A program made the translations under genes and the position numbers. A stretch of 7,366 nucleotides of DNA from Capsulimonas sp. (lineage in GTDB: Bacteria > Armatimonadota > Armatimonadia > Armatimonadales > Capsulimonadaceae), in NCBI GenBank assembly GCA_025963815.1, contig JAOQAA010000199.1, forward strand, positions 1 through 7,366, in the 5' to 3' direction. Numbering within the stretch: position 1 is the stretch's first letter; every line of letters begins with the position of its first letter. The notes below the pieces were generated by a model, which made no database searches, was not told the origin of the DNA, and saw only the letters and a list, made by a program, of their open reading frames with translations. Shown one piece after another: positions 1 through 6,802 of the stretch.

Positions 1-543
1 AACAGAAACTGCGGGGTGTACGACCCTACCGGCACTCATAGCGACGGACAGAGCTTGGCGGCGTTTACTTCTCCCGCCAAAACAGTTCTTCTATTCGAAG
101 TCACCAAGAGCGGTTATTATGATATTACCGTTGACCCAAATACGAACGCCACCGGCGGACCTTCCGGTCCGTGGAACGGCGATGGATCGTATGGCGGAGG
201 CTCGGTCGCAGGATGTGGCCTCGGCGGTCAGTGGGATATGGTCGGCTACAACTGCCACTTCGGCGGAGGCGCCAACGACGGCACGCATGTCCAGTACGCC
301 ACCGGTTATCTCAGAAACTCTGATCCCAGCACCGACGGCAAGGCAGACTTCACTCCCAAGGGGCGTCACAATGAGGGGGCTAACTACTGCATGGCGGACG
401 GTCATGCGAAATTCTTCCTGCCTTCCAAAGTATCCGGCGGCTACCCCAACGGTACTTCCGGCAATTGTGGAACTCCCGGCAATACAGCCGCAGCCGTGGA
501 TTGCGCGGACGGCAGTATTGCGGCGACATTCAATATTAATTAA
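1..543 (+). CDS. DUF1559 / H-X9-DG pseudopilin-like protein (3' part only)
   Basis: The frame is open from the first base to a TAA at 541-543, giving 180 residues, so this is the C-terminal part of a longer gene whose start lies left of the window. A GTG at 16 is an internal codon, not a credible start. The diagnostic element is HNEGANYCMADGHAKFF (window 367-417). His, nine residues and then Asp-Gly is the H-X9-DG motif seen at the end of DUF1559 proteins. The upstream SPAKTVLLFEV stretch (about 79-111) is also typical. Family members usually start with a type IV pilin-like N-methylation signal and are thought to be exported pseudopilin-like surface or secretion proteins. That N-terminus cannot be seen here. 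The Gly/Asn-rich middle and about six cysteines fit an extracellular protein. Such genes occur in many copies in Planctomycetota and Armatimonadota. The specific function is unknown. Confidence 0.88.
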   Translation, partial: NRNCGVYDPTGTHSDGQSLAAFTSPAKTVLLFEVTKSGYYDITVDPNTNATGGPSGPWNGDGSYGGGSVAGCGLGGQWDMVGYNCHFGGGANDGTHVQYATGYLRNSDPSTDGKADFTPKGRHNEGANYCMADGHAKFFLPSKVSGGYPNGTSGNCGTPGNTAAAVDCADGSIAATFNIN

Positions 544-558
544 CGCTCACTGGCGCTG

Positions 559-588
559 TGCGCTCACTTCCTGAGGGAGGTGAGCGCA
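559..588 (+). promoter_or_regulatory. Strong hairpin overlapping the lipoprotein RBS and start (or terminator of the DUF1559 gene)
   Basis: Bases 559-571 pair with 576-588 over 13 positions with a single T-G wobble and a TGAG tetraloop. The hairpin begins 15 bases after the DUF1559 stop. Its 3' arm holds a near-ideal Shine-Dalgarno sequence (GGAGGTGAG, about 577-584) and ends on the A of the ATG at 588. Two readings are possible. It may be an intrinsic-type terminator, although no T-run follows. It may instead be an RNA structure that masks the lipoprotein start. The pairing is read directly from sequence; the function is inference. Confidence 0.6.
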
Positions 589-848
589 TGGAGCCTGATA
601 AGGTTTCCATGCAAACACAATCGTTACGGCGAAAAAAACGAGTGGCTGGCGTTCTGCTTGCGGCCGCCATGGTGATTGCTGGCTGCGCCAGCAATAATCA
701 AGACGGCGGCTCACAGAGCGCCGCCCCCACACAGGTGCAGCAGTCGATCCAGGAAAACGCCGCCCGGCAGTCCGCAGCCGCTAAGAACATGCCGATGCCT
801 GGTGCCCAAAGTTCGGCAGCTGGCGCTCCAGCATCTGCGGGTCGCTAA
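588..848 (+). CDS. Small predicted lipoprotein, function unknown
   Basis: An 86-residue protein. The N-terminus has a basic stretch (RRKKR, residues 14-18), a hydrophobic core (about 19-31) and a lipobox ending IAGC with Cys33, so it should be cleaved by signal peptidase II and lipid-anchored. The mature part of only about 54 residues is rich in Ala, Ser, Gln and Pro, with no recognisable domain and probably disordered. I chose ATG 588 because GGAGG sits 7 bases upstream. ATG 609 (79 residues, lipid Cys26, AAGG 5 bases upstream) gives a cleaner signal peptide without acidic residues and would leave the hairpin at 559-588 fully intergenic. A GTG at 558 is unlikely. It lies 44 bases after the DUF1559 gene on the same strand, so a shared transcript or shared role with that exported protein is plausible but unproven. 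Confidence 0.72.
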   Translation: MEPDKVSMQTQSLRRKKRVAGVLLAAAMVIAGCASNNQDGGSQSAAPTQVQQSIQENAARQSAAAKNMPMPGAQSSAAGAPASAGR

Positions 849-919
849 TTTGCAGCGCCATAAGCGCCGCCCATCCGAAACAAAGACGGCTCGATCAAGC
901 GCCGGAAAGTCCTTATTTT

Positions 920-2305
920 ATGAACAGTTGGTTTCGAAAAGTCGCGGCAACGACGCTGCTGAGTCTGACAGCTTTTTCCTGCATGCCCCATCTTGCGACG
1001 GCGGCTTCCCCTGCTCTACTCTGGCCGACGGATTCCGTCATTTACACGATTTACCCAAGCATCTTCTCTGCGAAGGGCGACTTGCCGGGGGTGACTGCCC
1101 AACTGGACCGTTTGAAAAAACTCGGCGTCAACACCATCTGGCTGATGCCGATCACTCCCTCCGCGATCTCCAACAATGGCCATCCCAATGTCGGCAGCCC
1201 GTACAGTGTTCATGATTACTTTGCTGTCAATCCCAGCTATGGAACGCCGGACGATCTGCGCACGCTGGTGTCTGCGGCGCACAAGCGAGGGATCAAGGTG
1301 CTGCTCGACGAGGTGCTGAACCATACGTCGTGGGACAATGCGCTGATTACCGAGCATCCGGAATATTACGTTCATAGCGACGGCGATGCGAAAAATCCCG
1401 CGACGATCGAGATGGCGTTCACCTATAGCGATGTTGCCCAGCTCAACTACGCCAACCCCGATTTGCGAAAATATATGGTCGGGATGCTTCGCTACTGGAT
1501 CACGAATTACAAGGTCGACGGATTCCGTTTCGACTGCGTCAACAACCCGGACGGTCCGAACCGTCGCATCCCGGCGGACTTCTGGCGGGAGATGGGCGAC
1601 GCAGTGCGCCAAACCAAGCCGGATGTTCTGCTGCTCGGGGAAGAAGCGACCCCGGATCTTGCTTTAAAGCCGTTCTCACTCGACTATGCGTGGCGTCTCT
1701 TCGACGCATTGAAGAAATCTGCGACTAACGCCGCTGGAGTACAGGCCGCATGGCAATATGAGAAAGACCAGTATCCGGCCGAGATGACGCACATGTCCAT
1801 GCAGGACAACTGGGACTCTCCACGCGATGTGAATGTCCAGGGCGGACTGGCGGGCGCACGCGCCGCCGCCGTCTTCAACTTCACCAATACCGATGTCCCG
1901 CTCATTTATAATGGCATGGAGATCGGAAACGCCGCAGGCGAGACAAACCCCCACGGCGCGATCGACTGGACCATCGGCGATCCGCAAATGCCGAAATTCT
2001 ATCAATCACTGATCCAACTACGGAATAAAAACAAAGCGATCCGACAGGGTGGGCTGAATTGGCTTACCAACTCGGCGCCCGCGCAGGTCCTGACCTATGT
2101 GCGATCCGGCGGCGGGTCCGAAGTCCTGGTCGAGATCAACCTTTCGACGACTGAAGCGAAGGGGTCCGTCCCGATCCCCGAAGGATCGGACTGGAAAGAG
2201 ATCAATCTCGACGGGGCAGGATTCGGCCCACACACAGCGGGTACTCAGTTCACGCTGGCGCCCAAAGAGTTTGCGATTTTCGAGCGACGCGCGCCAAAAC
2301 GATAA
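920..2305 (+). CDS. Secreted GH13 alpha-amylase family glycoside hydrolase
   Basis: A 461-residue protein expected to hydrolyse alpha-1,4 bonds in starch or maltodextrins outside the cytoplasm. Residues 1-28 form a signal peptide (hydrophobic core about 9-25, ATA cleavage site at 26-28). The GH13 barrel motifs appear in order: GVNTIWLMPI (69-78), region I DEVLNH (130-135), LNYANPDLRKY (175-185), region II DGFRFD (200-205) with Arg203 and nucleophile Asp205, region III LLLGEE with acid/base Glu241, region IV DNWDSPR (296-302) with Asp299, and PLIYNGMEIG (327-336). A beta-sandwich C-terminal domain covers about 385-456. Region IV has Trp298 where GH13 enzymes nearly always have His, so activity or specificity may be altered. 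GGAAAG about 10 bases upstream of ATG 920 is a modest RBS. The downstream sugar transporter and pullulanase support an alpha-glucan role. Exact specificity (alpha-amylase, maltogenic or cyclodextrin-type) is not resolved. Confidence 0.9.
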   Translation: MNSWFRKVAATTLLSLTAFSCMPHLATAASPALLWPTDSVIYTIYPSIFSAKGDLPGVTAQLDRLKKLGVNTIWLMPITPSAISNNGHPNVGSPYSVHDYFAVNPSYGTPDDLRTLVSAAHKRGIKVLLDEVLNHTSWDNALITEHPEYYVHSDGDAKNPATIEMAFTYSDVAQLNYANPDLRKYMVGMLRYWITNYKVDGFRFDCVNNPDGPNRRIPADFWREMGDAVRQTKPDVLLLGEEATPDLALKPFSLDYAWRLFDALKKSATNAAGVQAAWQYEKDQYPAEMTHMSMQDNWDSPRDVNVQGGLAGARAAAVFNFTNTDVPLIYNGMEIGNAAGETNPHGAIDWTIGDPQMPKFYQSLIQLRNKNKAIRQGGLNWLTNSAPAQVLTYVRSGGGSEVLVEINLSTTEAKGSVPIPEGSDWKEINLDGAGFGPHTAGTQFTLAPKEFAIFERRAPKR

Positions 2306-2322
2306 GCGTCCATGGCGAGATC

Positions 2323-2334
2323 ACCGCCGGCGGT
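2323..2334. repeat. 12-bp perfect palindrome upstream of the transporter gene
   Basis: ACCGCCGGCGGT reads the same on both strands and lies in the 60-base gap between the amylase and the transporter, about 31 bases before the ATG at 2366. It has no loop, so it is better suited to a dimeric DNA-binding protein than to an RNA hairpin. In a GC-rich genome it may be chance. Confidence 0.3.
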
Positions 2335-2365
2335 ACGGCAGTGGAAAGTATGACAGGATTCCAAT

Positions 2366-3733
2366 ATGGCGTCGATCATCAATGACGATATTCACATGGC
2401 CCAGCCGGAGCCCGAGCAAAAGGCGCTCGGATTCCAGCAGCTGTGGGACATGAACTTCGGCTATCTGGGCATCCAGTTCGGCTGGGGCCTGCAGATGGCG
2501 AACATGGCCGCCATCTATGTCAAGCTGGGCGCGGACCCGGACAAAATTCCCATTCTGGGTCTTGCCGGACCGGTCACCGGCCTGCTGATCCAGCCGATCA
2601 TCGGCGCCATGAGCGACCGAACCTGGAGTCCGAGGTTCGGACGACGGCGACCGTACTTCACGATCGGCGCCATCTTGGCGTCGATCGCTCTGTTTGTGAT
2701 GCCGTCGTCGCCGGCTCTGTGGGTGGCGGCGGTGCTGCTCTGGATTCTCGACGCCAGCATCAACGTGAGCATGGAGCCGTTCCGGGCGTTTGTCGCGGAT
2801 AAACTTCCCGTGCGCCAGCGCGCCACGGGGTTCCTGATGCAGAGCTTCTTCATCGGCCTTGGCGCGACTCTCGCGAACGCCCTTCCCTGGCTGCTCAATC
2901 ACTTTGGCGTGGCGGGACAGTCCGCCAATGGCGTCCCCCTCTCTGTACTCTATTCATTCCGTATCGGCGCCGTCGCCTTTCTGCTCGCCATTCTTTGGAC
3001 CGTGCTGCGCACTCCGGAAGATCCCCCAGCCAACATGGCCGAATTCGAGCGGCGCAAGCGTGAGACAGGCGGGGTCGCCGCCGGCGCCCGGGAGATTGCG
3101 CATGCGCTCCGGGTTATGCCGCACACAATGAAGCAGCTCTTCCCGGTGCAGTTCGCCACCTGGTTCGGCCTGTCTTGCTTCTGGGGCTTCTTCACCCTGA
3201 GCGTCGCCCGGCACGTCTTCGGAGCAGTCGACAGCAAGTCCGCGCTCTTCGACCGCGCCACCGAATGGGCAGGCGTCTGCATGGCGGCTTACTCCATCGT
3301 CTGCTTCGTCGTCGCCCCTTTGCTGCCGGCCATCACCGCACGTATCGGTCGCCCCAGGCTGCACGCCCTGGCGCTTGCCCTCGGCGGCGCTGGTCTGCTG
3401 AGCGTGTCTTTGATCCACACGCCCACCCTGCTGCTGATCCCCATGGCCGCCTTCGGGATCGCCTGGGCGTCAATCCTCGCCATGCCGTACGCTATTCTTT
3501 CCGTGGCGCTGCCACGGGAACGGATGGGTGTTTATATGGGGATCTTCAACTTCTTCATCGTCATCCCGCAGATCGTCTACTCGCTGTTTATGCCGATCAT
3601 CATCAAATCGGTCTTTCACAGCGATCCGATCAAGACTCTGACCCTGGGGAGCATTTGTCTCCTCATCGCGGGACTGCTCGCCACCCGCGTGACGGAAGCG
3701 GCGCCGGTGAGCGATTTGGAGCCAGCGCCATAG
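2366..3733 (+). CDS. MFS sugar symporter, SLC45 / sucrose-maltose transporter type
   Basis: A 455-residue inner-membrane protein with about twelve hydrophobic helices: roughly 31-52, 62-81, 96-114, 117-136, 154-176, 196-214, 258-282, 299-320, 333-350, 354-376, 387-409 and 425-441. A charged cytoplasmic loop (215-257) splits the two halves. The loop after helix 2, [15 protein letters not shown] (83-97), is the MFS signature in the form typical of SLC45, plant SUT and bacterial maltose/sucrose:cation symporters. The likely role is proton- or cation-driven uptake of maltose or another small glucoside. This fits its position between a secreted amylase and a secreted pullulanase; the substrate is inferred from that context. 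ATG 2366 is preferred because AGGA lies 7 bases upstream. An ATG at 2396 has no RBS. The 60-base gap to the amylase allows co-transcription. Confidence 0.88.
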   Translation: MASIINDDIHMAQPEPEQKALGFQQLWDMNFGYLGIQFGWGLQMANMAAIYVKLGADPDKIPILGLAGPVTGLLIQPIIGAMSDRTWSPRFGRRRPYFTIGAILASIALFVMPSSPALWVAAVLLWILDASINVSMEPFRAFVADKLPVRQRATGFLMQSFFIGLGATLANALPWLLNHFGVAGQSANGVPLSVLYSFRIGAVAFLLAILWTVLRTPEDPPANMAEFERRKRETGGVAAGAREIAHALRVMPHTMKQLFPVQFATWFGLSCFWGFFTLSVARHVFGAVDSKSALFDRATEWAGVCMAAYSIVCFVVAPLLPAITARIGRPRLHALALALGGAGLLSVSLIHTPTLLLIPMAAFGIAWASILAMPYAILSVALPRERMGVYMGIFNFFIVIPQIVYSLFMPIIIKSVFHSDPIKTLTLGSICLLIAGLLATRVTEAAPVSDLEPAP

Positions 3734-3762
3734 CGCGACGGAAAACTCTGCTCACGACAGCC

Positions 3763-3795
3763 TGCGCCCCTTGCTCTGCGAGAGCAAGGGGCGCA
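3763..3795 (+). terminator. Strong hairpin after the transporter gene, probable terminator
   Basis: Bases 3763-3777 are perfectly complementary to 3781-3795: 15 pairs with a GCG loop. The structure starts 30 bases after the transporter stop and ends 46 bases before the pullulanase start. Only short T-runs follow (TT at 3796-3797 and TTTT at 3805-3808), so it is not a textbook intrinsic terminator. Stem strength and position still make termination, or mRNA 3'-end protection, the likeliest role. It would separate pullulanase transcription from the amylase-transporter pair. Confidence 0.7.
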
Positions 3796-3841
3796 TTCGA
3801 TATGTTTTCGACCATTCGACATCGCGTTACTAAAGATCAAC

Positions 3842-6061
3842 ATGAAGCTAAGATACATTTGCTCCACTCTCGTCCTCATTTATGCGCTTACCGGCGCGGC
3901 GCGCGCCGAGGGCGTGGACGCTCCTCCTCCTGCATTTCTAGACGCAAGCGACAAAGTCGATCTCTGGATGGACCGCCCTATGAGCTCCGCGGACATGGCG
4001 GGCCATATCACCGTGAAACTCGGATCGGCGACGGACGCAGTCTCTCGAATTGAAGCGATTGATGATGCAGGTCAGCCGACCGCCGCGCCGAGCCGCCGCA
4101 TTCAGCTGACACTTGTCCGTCCGGTCACACCCAGCGAGATCGCCGGAGCAATGTCTGCGGAGTTCGGAGACGCGCCGGTGCGGCCGATCGTCGCGCGCGA
4201 TGTGCTGTCCGAACCGGCGTACTTCTATTCCGGGAGCGATCTCGGAGCAGCGTACACTCCTTCAAAGACAACGTTTAAGGTCTGGAGCCCGGTGGCGGCC
4301 GCCGCGCAGGTGCTAATTTTCAGGAGTGCAAAGGGCGAAGTGGCGCGCCGCATTCCCATGATCCGGGGCGCAACGGGCGTTTGGAAGGCCGCCGTCGCGG
4401 GGGATTTGAACGAAGTTTACTATCAGTATCGGTTCACCTCGTATGGAGTGGAGCGCGCCACGCCTGACATTTACGGTCACGCCGCGAGCGTGGACCTGAA
4501 GCGTTCGATGGTCATTGACCTCACACGCACGAACCCGGCCGAATGGAGTTCGAACGCAGGGCCGCGCCTGGGCAAAGCCACCGAAGCCGTTGTCTACGAA
4601 ATGCATGTCCGTGATTTTATGGTCAGTCCCGCTTCCGGCGTCCCTGCCAACCTGCGCGGGAAATATCTGGGAGTCACGACGCCGAAGACACACCTCCCAA
4701 ACGACAGCGCGCCGACGGGCCTGGCATATCTGAAGATGCTTGGTGTCACGCATGTCCAAATCCTACCGTTCCAGGGCATCAACCCCGAACACGCCGGCGG
4801 CTACAACTGGGGATATGAAACCGACTTATTCAATGTCCCCGAGCCTCGCTATGCGACGAAACCAGGCAATCCCGCCCAGGTTATTCGAGAAGTTAAGGCG
4901 ATGGTTGCGGGGCTGCACCAGGAACAGATCGGCGTGGTGATGGATGTAGTCTACAACCATACAGTCCCCGTCTCGGGCGACGCGTCGCCGTTCTGGGCCA
5001 CGGTTCCTTATTACTACTTCCGCACAAACTTTCAGGGAGATTTGCTCAACGAATCGGGGGTGGGAAACGCGGTGGACGACGAGCGTCCGATGGTGCGAAA
5101 GTTCATCATCGACAGCCTGCTTTACTGGATGCGGGAGTACAAAATCGATGGCTTCCGGTTCGATCTGCTCGGCATGTTCGCCCCGGAAACCGTCCGCGCC
5201 ATCTCGGCGCGTCTGCATCAGGCCCGGCCGGATGTTCTGCTCTACGGCGAGCCATGGACCGGCGGCGGCCCCACCCGCTTCGGCAAGGGCGCACAGCGCG
5301 GGCTGGGCGTCGCCGTGTTCAACGATAATTTCCGAAACACCTTGCGCGGCGACCTCAACGGCGACCGCGCCGGCTTTGCCCTGGGCGGCGGGGCGTCATT
5401 CGATTCGCTGCGCACGGCGATCACCGGCTCACCTGAATTCACCAATTCACCCCAGGAATCGATCAACTACGTCTCGATCCACGACGACATGAGCTACTGG
5501 GACAAAGTGGTGAAGACGCTGCCCGGCGCCGATCTCACAACGCAAAAGAGCGCCATCAAACTCTCAGGCGCTATGGTCCTGCTCAGTCAGGGCGTCGCGG
5601 TCCTCGAAGGCGGAGTCGAAATGGGCCGCACCAAAAGCGGTGTGGCCAACTCCTACAATCGCGGCGACGAGATCAACCAGTTTGACTGGACCCACGGAGC
5701 CCAATTCGCCGACGTTTCCAATTACTATAAAAAACTAATTGCGATCCGGCGCGCCCACCCCGCCTTCCGCTGCGCCTCCGCCGAAGACGTCCAGCGCACT
5801 CTCGCATTCCTCCCGGAAAGCGCTGTCCCCGCCCAAACCATCGCCTTCACCCTCGACGGCGCCCCTCGCGGCGACAGCTGGCGCAAAACGCTCGTGATCT
5901 TCCACGGAGCCTTCACGCTCGCCACGATGACACTTCCCTCTGGCGCCTGGAAATTAGCAGTAGATGGCGCGCAGGCAACTACGCTCGGCGCACAGGTCAC
6001 ATCGCAAGAACTGACCCTCGCGCCGCTATCCGCCTACGTGCTTTACCAGGAGGGACGTTAG
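3842..6061 (+). CDS. pulA: Secreted type I pullulanase (GH13 debranching enzyme)
   Basis: A 739-residue protein that should hydrolyse alpha-1,6 branch links in pullulan, amylopectin or their dextrins. Residues 1-22 are a signal peptide (ARA cleavage site at 20-22), so it acts outside the cytoplasm. An Ig-like N-terminal domain (about 35-122) resembles the N2 domain of pullulanases. A CBM48-type module follows (about 138-228, with TFKVWSP at 144-150). The barrel carries the type I pullulanase signature YNWGY (321-325), region I DVVYNH (368-373), region II DGFRFD (436-441) with nucleophile Asp441, region III YGEPW with acid/base Glu470, and region IV YVSIHDD with His547 and Asp548. A C-terminal beta domain spans about 645-736. 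Region IV ends HDD where HDN is usual, and the signature continues with Glu326 where Asp is usual. The RBS is weak (AAAG before ATG 3842). It likely supplies linear dextrins for the neighbouring amylase and symporter. Confidence 0.93.
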   Translation: MKLRYICSTLVLIYALTGAARAEGVDAPPPAFLDASDKVDLWMDRPMSSADMAGHITVKLGSATDAVSRIEAIDDAGQPTAAPSRRIQLTLVRPVTPSEIAGAMSAEFGDAPVRPIVARDVLSEPAYFYSGSDLGAAYTPSKTTFKVWSPVAAAAQVLIFRSAKGEVARRIPMIRGATGVWKAAVAGDLNEVYYQYRFTSYGVERATPDIYGHAASVDLKRSMVIDLTRTNPAEWSSNAGPRLGKATEAVVYEMHVRDFMVSPASGVPANLRGKYLGVTTPKTHLPNDSAPTGLAYLKMLGVTHVQILPFQGINPEHAGGYNWGYETDLFNVPEPRYATKPGNPAQVIREVKAMVAGLHQEQIGVVMDVVYNHTVPVSGDASPFWATVPYYYFRTNFQGDLLNESGVGNAVDDERPMVRKFIIDSLLYWMREYKIDGFRFDLLGMFAPETVRAISARLHQARPDVLLYGEPWTGGGPTRFGKGAQRGLGVAVFNDNFRNTLRGDLNGDRAGFALGGGASFDSLRTAITGSPEFTNSPQESINYVSIHDDMSYWDKVVKTLPGADLTTQKSAIKLSGAMVLLSQGVAVLEGGVEMGRTKSGVANSYNRGDEINQFDWTHGAQFADVSNYYKKLIAIRRAHPAFRCASAEDVQRTLAFLPESAVPAQTIAFTLDGAPRGDSWRKTLVIFHGAFTLATMTLPSGAWKLAVDGAQATTLGAQVTSQELTLAPLSAYVLYQEGR

Positions 6062-6098
6062 AGTAAGTATCGCTTCGGCATAGTGGCAGCAAGCGGAG

Positions 6099-6116
6099 TT
6101 TCGAGTATTTCGAGTA
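6099..6116 (+). repeat. Tandem 9-bp direct repeat upstream of the antitoxin gene
   Basis: TTTCGAGTA occurs twice back to back (6099-6107 and 6108-6116), followed by a partial third TTC. It lies just upstream of TGTAAT (6124-6129), which differs from the -10 consensus at one base. It could be an operator for the adjacent HTH antitoxin, since such proteins often repress their own promoter. No convincing -35 box is seen. The repeat is direct observation; the operator role is inference. Confidence 0.4.
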
Positions 6117-6146
6117 TTCAAGGTGTAATAGCTGTGAGGAAATATT

Positions 6147-6557
6147 ATGCGTTCAACACTACTGCAGCCGCTTACTCCAACGGATTTGGAGGTCGAGCAG
6201 GCGCGCCTTGTGTCATCCCAATTGCTTCATGGCGACATTCTACTATCGGAATTGCCGGAGGTCGCCCTAAAAATGCTGACCCGTGTACTGGAAGAGTTTT
6301 CGCAAGGGCATTCCCTCTCAGTTGTCCAGATCGAGTCGGATATTACGACTCAGGAAGCCGCTGACTATCTCAATGTCTCACGCCCTTATGTGGTGAAACT
6401 GCTGGAGCAAGGCCGGATCCCATTTCATTTCGTCGGCAATCAACGGCGACTGAAACTCGAACATATTCTGGATTTCAAGAAGCATCAAGATGAGGAATCT
6501 CAGACGGCGCTCGCGGAACTTCAAGCGTTGTCGCAAGAGTTAGGGCTGGACGATTGA
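6147..6557 (+). CDS. Excisionase-family HTH antitoxin
   Basis: A 136-residue soluble protein. The core at about 66-112 (ITTQEAADYLNVSRPYVVKL onward, then GRIPFHFVGNQRRL) is the MerR-like winged helix-turn-helix of the excisionase (Xis) DNA-binding family. It has a predicted helical N-terminal region (about 12-55) and an acidic C-terminal helix (about 113-136) that could wrap the toxin. Proteins of this layout are commonly the first gene of a two-gene module with a PIN-domain ribonuclease toxin, and the next frame is exactly that. GAGGA 6 bases before ATG 6147 is a good RBS. The stop codon overlaps the toxin's TTG start (TTGA, 6554-6557), which implies translational coupling. It presumably neutralises the toxin and represses its own promoter. 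The gene is visibly less GC-rich than the sugar genes, which fits horizontal acquisition. It appears intact while its toxin is broken. Confidence 0.85.
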   Translation: MRSTLLQPLTPTDLEVEQARLVSSQLLHGDILLSELPEVALKMLTRVLEEFSQGHSLSVVQIESDITTQEAADYLNVSRPYVVKLLEQGRIPFHFVGNQRRLKLEHILDFKKHQDEESQTALAELQALSQELGLDD

Positions 6558-6802
6558 GCCTAACCGCCGTCTATGACGCCTGCGTGCTTTATCCCCAGAC
6601 GCTCAGAAGCGCCCTGATGTACTTAGCCACAACAGGCGCGCTTCGTGCACGATGGACAGACGCAATTCACGAGGGCTTGAACGATCAATTAGTTTGCTCT
6701 GGCAATACTCAGAATTGCTCTAACTTATTCGTCCTTTTACTTACTTCACCCGGACCAGTGAGCAGGCGTGGGGGGCGAGGAGGACAGGGTAGCTGTCTTT
6801 GA
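6554..6802 (+). pseudogene. Truncated PIN-domain toxin (VapC-like), N-terminal remnant
   Basis: The frame begins with TTG at 6554, overlapping the antitoxin stop, with AGGG 8 bases upstream. Residues 1-40 (LTAVYDACVLYP through RARWTDAIHE) match the start of PIN-domain toxins found next to excisionase-type antitoxins, including Asp8, the first metal-binding acidic residue. Full-length relatives are roughly 180-190 residues and need further acidic residues that are absent here. From about residue 41 (window about 6674) the sequence no longer looks like a PIN domain. The frame runs on to a stop at 6800-6802 only because it reads the antisense of the GH27 gene's 3' end. The remnant cannot form a nuclease site, so it should be non-toxic. 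I infer truncation by deletion or recombination rather than a point frameshift, because no PIN-like sequence follows in any frame. Confidence 0.78.

Noticed and set aside
821..860. Inverted repeat TGGCGCT / AGCGCCA around the lipoprotein stop codon
   Set aside because: Only 7 pairs with a 26-base loop and no T-run; too weak to call a terminator in GC-rich DNA.
3805..3833. Possible promoter and TTCGAC direct repeat before the pullulanase
   Set aside because: No -10/-35 pair with acceptable match and spacing; the 6-base repeat is too short to support an operator call.
3175..4053. Long 292-residue plus-strand open frame spanning the transporter-pullulanase gap
   Set aside because: Its protein is Arg/Pro/His-rich, typical of a GC-rich shadow frame, and it overlaps the transporter and pullulanase, both clearly coding in other frames.
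6071..6095. Possible terminator hairpin after the pullulanase (CGCTT / AAGCG)
   Set aside because: Only 5 pairs around a loop of about 15 bases and no convincing T-tract.
6083..6364. 93-residue plus-strand frame overlapping the antitoxin
   Set aside because: It has no recognisable features or good RBS and overlaps the excisionase-type antitoxin, which has domain match, RBS and coupling to the toxin.
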